Of a DNA stretch of 17,074 nt, positions 12,247 through 17,074 are shown piece after piece. Numbering within the stretch: position 1 is the stretch's first letter; every line of letters begins with the position of its first letter. The stretch is from an uncultured Oscillospiraceae bacterium (GTDB lineage Bacteria > Bacillota > Clostridia > Oscillospirales > Oscillospiraceae): positions 12,822 to 29,895 of the forward strand of contig CAQCFX010000017.1 in the NCBI GenBank assembly GCA_948766235.1, read 5' to 3'. Made by a program: the position numbers and the translations under genes. Under the pieces are notes generated by a model. That model was not told where the DNA came from. It searched no databases and saw nothing but the letters and a program-made list of their open reading frames with translations.

Positions 12247-14357
12247 TTTGCATAAACCTCCACATTGGAAATTTTGGGGTGCTTGGGCTGCTTCATGCCC
12301 GCGGTAGTGGCGCAGATGAGCTTGTCGCACAGCAGCAGCAGGGCGGGCAGGGTAAAGATGACGGATACCATGCTGATGACCGCGCCGCGGGCCATGAGCA
12401 TACACATGGAGCTGATGATGTCAATCTCGGAATAGACGGCCACGCCGAAGGTGGCGGCGAACAGCCCCATGCCGGACACAATGATGGACGGGATGGAGGT
12501 GGACAGGGCGGTGTGTACCGCCATTTTCTTATCCGCTCCGTTGATGCGCTCCGTTTTATAACGAGTCGTCATTAGAATAGCGTAGTCCACTGTCGCTCCC
12601 AGCTGAATGGTGCTGATGCAGATGGGGGCAATAAAGGGCAGGCTCTGGCCCAGGTAGTGGGGCAGGCCCAGGTTGACGAAGATGGCCGCCTCGATTACCG
12701 CGATGAGGATAAAAGGCAGGGTGAAGCTCTTTTCCACCAGGGCGATGATGAGGAAGATGGCGATGATGGACACGGCGTTGACCATCTTGAAGTCGTGGTC
12801 GGTGGTCTGAATCATATCCTTCATGCAGGGGGCCTCGCCAATGAGCATACCGCCCTGGTCGTACCTTTTCAGGATGTCGTTGAGCCGGCCGATCTGGGCG
12901 TTCACCGCGTCGCTGGCCACCTTGTACTCGGAGTTAATCAGCAGCAGCCGCCAGTTGTCGCTTTTCAGCATGGATGTGACGGACTCGGGCAGGAACTCCT
13001 CCGGAACGCGGGAGCCCACAACGGACTCCATGCCCAGCACGTACTTCACGCCGTCCACCTGCTCCATCTCCCGGGCCATGGCCCGTACGTCTTTGGCGGG
13101 CACGTCCGCGCTGACCAGCAGCATATGGGTGGACGCCACGTTGAACTCGTCCCGCAGCTTGCCCTCGGCGATGACGTACTCCATGTCCTCCGGCAGACAC
13201 CGGCCCATGTCGTAGTACACCTCGCCGTTGGCCCGGTTGTAGCCGTACAGGGCGGGAGGCAGGACCAGGGCGAAGATGATGATAAACACGGGGAAGGCCT
13301 TCACCACGCCGCCGGCCAGCTTCCCCATGTTGGGGATGAGGGAGCGGTGGCGGGTCTTTTGCAGGGGCCTGTCAAACACCAGAATCAGCGCGGGCAGCAC
13401 AGTGACGCACCCCAGCACACCCAGCAGCACGCCCTTGGCCATCACGATGCCCAAATCCCGGCCCATGGCAAAGGACATGAAGCACAGGGCGATGAATCCG
13501 GCCACAGTGGTGATGGAGGAGCCCAGCACAGAGGTCAGCGTGGCCTGGACGGCGGAGGCCATAGCCTCGTTTTTGTCCTCGCACAGCCGCCGCTGTTCGT
13601 TGTAGCTGTTCCACAGGAAGATGGAATAGTCCATGGTGACCGCCAGCTGGAGCACCGCCGACAGGGCCTTGGTGATGTAGGAGATTTCCCCCAGGAAGTA
13701 ATTGGTGCCCATGTTCATGAGAATCATCATGCCGATGCTGGCCAGGAACACAAAGGGCACCAGCCAGCTGTCCAGCAACAGCAGCATGGCCCCGCAGGCC
13801 AGCGCCACGGCGATGCCCACGTAGATGGGCTCCTCCACCTCGCACAGGTCCTTCAGGTCTGTGACCAGGGCGGACATGCCGGAGACGAAGCACTGCTCGC
13901 CGGCAGCGCTTCGGATTTCCCGAATGGCGTCCATGGTCAAATCGGAGGAGGTGGAGGTGTCGAAGAACACGGCCATCATGGTGGCGTGCTCGGAGTTGAA
14001 CGCCTCATAGATGGTGTCGGGCAGCAGCTCCATGGGGACGGAGATATCCATCACAGAGTCGTACCACAGCACGGTGTCCACATGGTCCACCTGCTCCACC
14101 CGCGCCTTCAGCTCAGCGGCGTCCTTGGCGGGCATATCCTCCAGGATGAGGAAGGAAAACGCGCCCTTATTGAAGTCCTCCAGCAGCTCGTTCTGGCCAA
14201 TCACGGTGTCCATGTCCTCGGGGAGGTAGTTGAGCATATCGTAGTTGACCCGGGTGCCCGCCATGCCCAGCACCGAAGGAATCATGAGCAGCAGGGCGCA
14301 AATTAGAATGGGTACGCGGTACTTGACCACGGCTTTGGAAAAACGCATTTTTATCAT
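12243..14357 (-). CDS. MMPL/RND-family transporter
   Basis: The protein has 704 residues with the duplicated MMPL layout. Each half has one membrane helix, a large outer domain (about 35-185 and 375-515), and a block of five helices. The proton-relay Asp is visible in both halves, as AVTMDYSIFLW and GATVDYAILM. The outer domains share the pattern LPEDM (NYLPEDMD and RCLPEDME), a trace of the internal repeat. Related proteins move lipids, lipopeptides or hydrophobic drugs out of Gram-positive cells. I start at ATG 14357, four bases after AAAGG; ATG 14348 (MRFSK) is a close alternative. It lies 17 bases after the DUF308 gene and overlaps the next gene by ATGA, so the three form one operon. The TetR genes further upstream are plausible regulators. 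Confidence 0.9.
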   Translation of the reverse strand: MIKMRFSKAVVKYRVPILICALLLMIPSVLGMAGTRVNYDMLNYLPEDMDTVIGQNELLEDFNKGAFSFLILEDMPAKDAAELKARVEQVDHVDTVLWYDSVMDISVPMELLPDTIYEAFNSEHATMMAVFFDTSTSSDLTMDAIREIRSAAGEQCFVSGMSALVTDLKDLCEVEEPIYVGIAVALACGAMLLLLDSWLVPFVFLASIGMMILMNMGTNYFLGEISYITKALSAVLQLAVTMDYSIFLWNSYNEQRRLCEDKNEAMASAVQATLTSVLGSSITTVAGFIALCFMSFAMGRDLGIVMAKGVLLGVLGCVTVLPALILVFDRPLQKTRHRSLIPNMGKLAGGVVKAFPVFIIIFALVLPPALYGYNRANGEVYYDMGRCLPEDMEYVIAEGKLRDEFNVASTHMLLVSADVPAKDVRAMAREMEQVDGVKYVLGMESVVGSRVPEEFLPESVTSMLKSDNWRLLLINSEYKVASDAVNAQIGRLNDILKRYDQGGMLIGEAPCMKDMIQTTDHDFKMVNAVSIIAIFLIIALVEKSFTLPFILIAVIEAAIFVNLGLPHYLGQSLPFIAPICISTIQLGATVDYAILMTTRYKTERINGADKKMAVHTALSTSIPSIIVSGMGLFAATFGVAVYSEIDIISSMCMLMARGAVISMVSVIFTLPALLLLCDKLICATTAGMKQPKHPKISNVEVYAK

Positions 14358-14374
14358 CCAACCTTTCTTCACAT

Positions 14375-14977
14375 TTACAAATCGTCCACCACAAAAGACG
14401 TAACCTCGATGACCTCGGGCCGCTGGTGGTCTACGATTTTCACCGTGCTGACTGCCACGCACAGGTTCAAAACCCCCTCCGCCAGCAGCGCCGCCCCCAG
14501 CAGCACCGTCAGCAGCCGGGCGCTGTTCCAGGGACGAAACACCAGGGCCAGCCCTACCATGCCGGCGACGATGGCCAGCAGCAACGTCAGCCACCAGGTG
14601 GAGATGCCGAATCGTTTGGAGTCCATGGCAATCTGCACCTTAAACAGGCCGTCGGCGAGGATGGCGATGCCCAGGGCGATGAAGATGAAGTCCAGCACCC
14701 CGGCGGGCCGGGCCAGCACCAGCACCCCCAGGGCGATGAGCAGCAGCCCAAAGCCCAAATCGTACTGAAAGGCCAGCCGGAACAGGTCCTTGGAGAAATA
14801 CCCCACCAGCTTGATGACGCCGAACACCACCATGGCCGCGCCCAGCACCCGGCTGATGACCAGGCTGGACAGCTCCGGCTTGGCAATGAACAGCGCCCCC
14901 GCTCCGCAGAACACCAGGGACATGACAATGTATCCGGCCTTGGCCACCCACATGGGGGCCGTACAACGGTTTTTCAT
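14375..14977 (-). CDS. HdeD-like DUF308 membrane protein
   Basis: The protein has 200 residues with six predicted membrane helices (about 10-30, 37-58, 67-87, 90-110, 125-146, 150-172) and a soluble tail (175-200, ending SFVVDDL). Repeated hydrophobic units with Gly (FGVIKLVGYF, LGIAILADGLFKVQIA, LLGAALLAEGVLNL) are typical of DUF308/HdeD proteins. Escherichia coli HdeD is an acid-stress membrane protein, but the biochemical role of the family is unclear. AGGAGG lies eight bases before ATG 14977; the longer ORF to 15052 has no ribosome site and runs through the promoter. It is the first gene of the MMPL operon, so it may aid assembly or sense membrane state. This is inference from context. 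Confidence 0.85.
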   Translation of the reverse strand: MKNRCTAPMWVAKAGYIVMSLVFCGAGALFIAKPELSSLVISRVLGAAMVVFGVIKLVGYFSKDLFRLAFQYDLGFGLLLIALGVLVLARPAGVLDFIFIALGIAILADGLFKVQIAMDSKRFGISTWWLTLLLAIVAGMVGLALVFRPWNSARLLTVLLGAALLAEGVLNLCVAVSTVKIVDHQRPEVIEVTSFVVDDL

Positions 14978-15022
14978 GGTTCGCGCCTCCTGTCGTTTTT
15001 GTGTTTCCCTTGTGTGATTGTG

Positions 15023-15030
15023 AGTATAGC
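15023..15030 (-). promoter_or_regulatory. Possible extended -10 promoter of the DUF308-MMPL operon
   Basis: On the minus strand TATACT (15023-15028) is preceded by TG-C, an extended -10 motif. The best -35 at 17 bases is poor (TGGTAA). The leader to ATG 14977 would be about 40 bases. Confidence 0.4.
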
Positions 15031-15065
15031 AGAGGGTCAAAGCCGTTACCATGGGCAGAAAAAGT

Positions 15066-15092
15066 CCCCATGCCTAAAAATCAGGCATGGGG
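15066..15092 (-). terminator. Intrinsic terminator of the first TetR gene
   Basis: A 10-bp perfect stem (CCCCATGCCT at 15066-15075, complement at 15083-15092) with a 7-base loop is followed on the minus strand by ACTTTTTCTG. It lies between the TetR gene ending at 15180 and the promoter of the DUF308 operon, so it should separate the two transcripts. Confidence 0.7.
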
Positions 15093-15100
15093 AAAAAGTT

Positions 15101-15115
15101 GTCTGAAATTCAGAC
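15101..15115. repeat. 15-bp perfect palindrome GTCTGAAATTCAGAC
   Basis: Seven-base arms with a single central base. A one-base loop is poor for RNA folding but fits a DNA-binding dimer, so it may be an operator for the TetR protein encoded next to it. It lies about 75 bases upstream of the proposed DUF308 -10 element. Confidence 0.35.
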
Positions 15116-15162
15116 ACGGGACAGGCCCATGCCTAAAATTTCGGCACAGGCCCGTCCCATGT
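15114..15162 (-). other. Long imperfect hairpin conserved for pairing on the minus-strand RNA
   Basis: As minus-strand RNA, arms 15149-15162 and 15114-15127 pair over 14 bases with two G-U wobbles. The loop adds a further six pairs (two of them G-U) around GAAATTTTA. On the plus strand the same wobble positions would be mismatches. It lies just after the TetR stop and may be a first terminator or a 3'-end stability structure. Confidence 0.5.
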
Positions 15163-15179
15163 TGAACCCCATATTTCAT

Positions 15180-15722
15180 TCAGCGGCCCAAACTCTCCAG
15201 CCAGCCCTTTTGCAGGGCGCACACCCGGCGGAAATAGCCGGCAATGTCGTCCTTCATGCCGCCGTTGAGCCAGTCAATCACCGAGCCGAAGCAGGCGCAC
15301 TTGTGCAGCCGAATCAGCGCGTCCAGGTTCTGGGGGGAAATGGACTTCCCCTCAAACTCCGTCTTTAAGTAGGTGGAGACGATGTATTGGCAGGCCTCCA
15401 TGAGATACTGTTCAAATACATCCCGGCTCAGGGAATTGTAAATGTGGTAGACCGCCCGCTTGTTTTCCATCACCAGCTCGATTACCGCGTCAAAGCATTC
15501 CTCCACCGATGAGATAGTGGGGTGGTTTTGGATGAGGGCCTGGACCTGTTCCTTGACAATCTCATCCACCAAGGCGGGCAAATCGTCAAAGTGGTAGTAA
15601 AAGGAGTTGCGGTTGATGCCGCAGTCCTCTACAATGTCCTTCACCGTAATCTGATTCAAGGGCCGCTGGTTGAGCTGCTTTAAAAAGGTCTCCTTGATGG
15701 CCCGCCGCGTAAAATTCGCCAT
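15180..15722 (-). CDS. TetR-family regulator (first of a divergent pair)
   Basis: The protein has 180 residues. The N-terminal helix-turn-helix is clear: RRAIKETFLKQL (6-17) and ITVKDIVEDCGINRNSFYYHF (25-45). The C-terminal ligand domain has VEECFDAVIELVMENKRAVYHIYNSLSRDVFEQYL and ends with IDWLNGGMKDD, the DhaS-like TetR C-terminal type. GGAGG lies about six bases before ATG 15722. It is divergent from a related TetR gene across a palindromic operator, and upstream on the same strand of the DUF308-MMPL operon, the usual neighbour of TetR-controlled exporters. Regulation of that operon is inferred. Cys residues are present (C111, C142, C144 and others), but no metal site stands out. Confidence 0.88.
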   Translation of the reverse strand: MANFTRRAIKETFLKQLNQRPLNQITVKDIVEDCGINRNSFYYHFDDLPALVDEIVKEQVQALIQNHPTISSVEECFDAVIELVMENKRAVYHIYNSLSRDVFEQYLMEACQYIVSTYLKTEFEGKSISPQNLDALIRLHKCACFGSVIDWLNGGMKDDIAGYFRRVCALQKGWLESLGR

Positions 15723-15752
15723 GGTGCACCTCCGGCAAGTTGGTCTGCTCTA

Positions 15753-15781
15753 AGGCTACAATCTGGAAAGCGAAAAGTCAA
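15753..15781 (-). promoter_or_regulatory. Possible promoter of the first TetR gene
   Basis: On the minus strand TTGACT (15776-15781) and TAGCCT (15753-15758) are 17 bases apart. The -10 element is weak. The palindrome at 15793-15818 lies about a dozen bases upstream of this -35 element. Confidence 0.45.
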
Positions 15782-15792
15782 GGGCAAGTTTT

Positions 15793-15818
15793 ACTTGAAA
15801 TAGGTTCCTGTTTCAAGT
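15793..15818. promoter_or_regulatory. 26-bp near-perfect palindrome, TetR operator
   Basis: ACTTGAAATAGG (15793-15804), TT, CCTGTTTCAAGT (15807-15818); 11 of 12 arm positions are complementary. It lies in the region between the divergent TetR genes and coincides with the -35/-10 spacer of the plus-strand promoter, the classic position for TetR repression. Confidence 0.7.
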
Positions 15819-15823
15819 ATACT
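15795..15823 (+). promoter_or_regulatory. Promoter of the second TetR gene
   Basis: TTGAAA (15795-15800) and TATACT (15818-15823) with exactly 17 bases between them. Both elements are partly built from the arms of the 26-bp palindrome. The leader is about 70 bases. Confidence 0.7.
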
Positions 15824-15899
15824 GCGGGTAACAGGCATGGAAATTTAGACGGAGAGAACGGGTGCATATTCATATATCTGAGACAGCTGGAGGTTTTTT

Positions 15900-16484
15900 A
15901 TGTCACAGATGACAAAACGGGCACTGGAGGCGTCGCTGAAAAAACTGCTGCTCCAAAAGCCGCTGAATAAAATCACCATCAGCGACATCGCCGAGGACTG
16001 CGGCATCAGCCGCATGACCTTTTACTATCACTTTAAAGATATCTACGACCTGGTGGAGTGGGCCTGCGTGGAGGACGCCGCCCGGGCCCTGGCGGGCAAA
16101 AAGACCTATGACACCTGGCAGGAGGGCTTCCTCAATATCTTTCACGCGGTGCAGGAAAATAAGCCCTTCATTATGAACGTCTACCGCACGGTGAGCCGGG
16201 AACACATCGAGCAATACCTCAATCCGCTCATACGCAATTTGGTGCTCGGGGTAATAGAGGAAAAATCGGCGGGAATGACGGTTAGCGAGGCGGACAAAAA
16301 TTTTATCGCCTGCTTTTATGAGTACGCCTTCATCGGCATTGTACTGGACTGGATTGGAGAAAATATGAAGGGCGACCCCGCCGTGATTGTAGAGCACACC
16401 AGCAAACTGATTCACGGAAATGTAGTCCGGGCGTTGAACGCCTTCCGCATGGACAAGCCCTTACATTCCGGCCCAAATGATTAA
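15900..16484 (+). CDS. TetR-family regulator (second of a divergent pair), upstream of oleate hydratase
   Basis: The protein has 194 residues. The DNA-binding part TKRALEASLKKLLLQKPLNK (5-24) and ITISDIAEDCGISRMTFYYHF (25-45) aligns closely with the first TetR (shared FYYHF, ITxxDIxEDCGIxR), so they are divergent paralogues. The ligand domain has VQENKPFIMNVYRTVSREHIEQYLNPL and a conserved IVLDWIGENMKGDP near the end, the DhaS-like C-terminal type. GGAGG lies six bases before ATG 15900. It likely represses its own promoter through the 26-bp palindrome. The next gene downstream, after a strong terminator, is oleate hydratase; a fatty acid ligand is a reasonable guess but not shown. Confidence 0.88.
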   Translation: MSQMTKRALEASLKKLLLQKPLNKITISDIAEDCGISRMTFYYHFKDIYDLVEWACVEDAARALAGKKTYDTWQEGFLNIFHAVQENKPFIMNVYRTVSREHIEQYLNPLIRNLVLGVIEEKSAGMTVSEADKNFIACFYEYAFIGIVLDWIGENMKGDPAVIVEHTSKLIHGNVVRALNAFRMDKPLHSGPND

Positions 16485-16493
16485 AAATCCATC

Positions 16494-16540
16494 AAACAGC
16501 CCGCCGTGATAAAGCTTTTATCACGGCGGGCTGTTTGTTT
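16494..16540 (+). terminator. Strong intrinsic terminator after the second TetR gene
   Basis: A 20-bp perfect stem (16494-16513 with 16517-16536) closes on a 3-base loop GCT, and TGTTTGTTT forms the T-rich tail. It is the strongest terminator in the window and separates the TetR gene from oleate hydratase. Confidence 0.9.
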
Positions 16541-16541
16541 A

Positions 16542-16601
16542 TGGATAAAAAGCAAAAAATGCTCTATGATAAGCCCATCAAACAGAGAACCTAAAAGGTT
16601 C
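16542..16601 (+). promoter_or_regulatory. Possible oleate hydratase promoter and inverted repeat
   Basis: TGGATA (16542-16547) and TATGAT (16565-16570) are 17 bases apart; the -35 element is weak. The inverted repeat GAACCT-AAA-AGGTTC (16587-16601) follows in the leader, and AGGTTCCAG (16596-16604) differs by one base from AGGTTCCTG inside the TetR palindrome (15802-15810). This could be a second TetR site. Confidence 0.4.
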
Positions 16602-16618
16602 CAGAAAGGATGCTATAT

Positions 16619-17074
16619 ATGTATTATTCCAGTGGTAACTATGAAGCCTTTGCCCGCCCCCGCAAGCCCGAGGGCGTGGATCACAAGTCCGCCTATATCA
16701 TCGGCACCGGCCTTGCCGCCCTCACCGCCGCCTGCTACCTGGTGCGCGACGGCCAGATGAAGGGCGACCACATCCACATCTTTGAGAAGGACCCCACCCC
16801 CGGCGGCGCCTGCGACGGCTGGAAGTTCGAGAACGTGGGCTACGTCATGCGGGGCGGCCGGGAGATGGACAACCACTTCGAGGTCATGTGGGACCTGTTC
16901 CACTCCATCCCCTCCATTGAGACCGAGAGCGTGAGCGTGCTGGACGAGTACTACTGGCTGAACAAGGAGGACCCCAACTACTCCCTGTGCCGGGCCACCG
17001 TGAACCGGGGCCAGGACGCCCACACCGATGGCAAGTTTGACGTCTCCGACAAGGCGGCCATGGAGATCATGCGC
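16619..17074 (+). CDS. ohyA: Oleate hydratase (myosin-cross-reactive antigen family), 3' truncated by window edge
   Basis: The first 152 residues are visible. After a short N terminus (MYYSSGNYEAFARPRKPEGV) comes the FAD-binding strand AYIIGTGLAALTAACYLVRDG and IHIFEKDPTPGGACDG, the family variant of the Rossmann GxGxxG and the E that binds ribose. The next signature, MRGGREMDNHFEVMWDLF, then SVLDEYYWLNKEDPNYSLCR, is diagnostic of oleate hydratases. These enzymes use FAD as a structural cofactor to add water to the cis-9 double bond of oleate, giving 10-hydroxystearate, which detoxifies free unsaturated fatty acids. AAAGGA lies about nine bases before ATG 16619. The gene uses strongly GC-biased third positions, unlike the AT-richer DUF3788 gene. 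It begins its own transcript after the terminator at 16494-16540. Confidence 0.95.
   Translation, partial: MYYSSGNYEAFARPRKPEGVDHKSAYIIGTGLAALTAACYLVRDGQMKGDHIHIFEKDPTPGGACDGWKFENVGYVMRGGREMDNHFEVMWDLFHSIPSIETESVSVLDEYYWLNKEDPNYSLCRATVNRGQDAHTDGKFDVSDKAAMEIMR

Noticed and set aside
11386..12255. 289-codon plus-strand frame over the XXXLXXG-repeat gene
   Set aside because: Antisense shadow. The minus strand has a signal peptide, heptad repeats and coupled translation.
12657..14306. 549-codon open frame on the plus strand, antisense to the MMPL gene
   Set aside because: Its protein is rich in His, Gln, Gly and Val with no domain, as expected from the reverse frame of a GC-biased gene. It has no convincing ribosome site, while the minus-strand MMPL protein is well conserved.
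15066..15162. CRISPR-like or mobile repeat array
   Set aside because: The three inverted repeats differ in sequence and spacing and have no repeated spacer pattern. Terminator or operator roles explain them better.

Overview
The window looks like chromosomal DNA from a fairly GC-rich anaerobic Firmicute, most likely a gut Clostridia lineage of the Oscillospirales type. This is inferred from strong AGGAGG ribosome sites on almost every gene, sigma-A type promoters (TTGACA-N17-TATAAT-like), and family content: SirTM/zinc-macrodomain, HxlR redox regulators, ferredoxin-fused aldo/keto reductase, MMPL plus XXXLXXG-repeat protein, and oleate hydratase. The species cannot be read from the sequence. 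No rRNA, tRNA, CRISPR array, insertion sequence or phage gene is visible. No gene-free stretch exceeds 300 bases.

Layout. (1) 1-282: C-terminal end of a regulator with a GyrI-like ligand-binding domain, then a hairpin. (2) 502-915 (-): an AT-rich DUF3788 gene with its own promoter. (3) 1039-2068: a flavodoxin-fold reductase (-) divergent from an HxlR regulator (+). (4) 2182-5174: degenerate MBL-fold protein, zinc macrodomain and SirTM sirtuin on the minus strand, divergent from a second HxlR regulator (+). (5) 5308-7133 (+): ArsR repressor, ArsP-type permease and Cys-rich thioredoxin-like protein, with two matching ArsR boxes. (6) 7276-10375 (+): AdhR-like MerR regulator, ferredoxin-fused aldo/keto reductase, SDR, cupin, and a very short protein that looks like an internally deleted TSUP transporter. 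(7) 10492-14977 (-): DUF308 membrane protein, MMPL/RND exporter and an exported XXXLXXG-repeat partner, coupled by an ATGA overlap. (8) 15180-16484: two divergent, related TetR regulators around a 26-bp palindrome. (9) 16619 to the end: start of an oleate hydratase.

How the parts fit. Seven transcription regulators occur in 17 kb, each beside a small operon for electrophile, redox, metalloid or lipid stress. Several control sites can be read directly: an 11-mer shared by both HxlR divergons that overlaps the -35 element in the same way each time, a 21-bp palindrome at the second HxlR promoter, paired ArsR boxes, a MerR-type 19-bp-spacer promoter, and a TetR palindrome that fills the spacer of its own promoter. 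The most interesting module is the HxlR-linked MBL-like/macrodomain/SirTM cassette. It is a writer and eraser pair for protein ADP-ribosylation, but the lipoyl-carrier target and ligase known from the pathogen operons are absent from this window.
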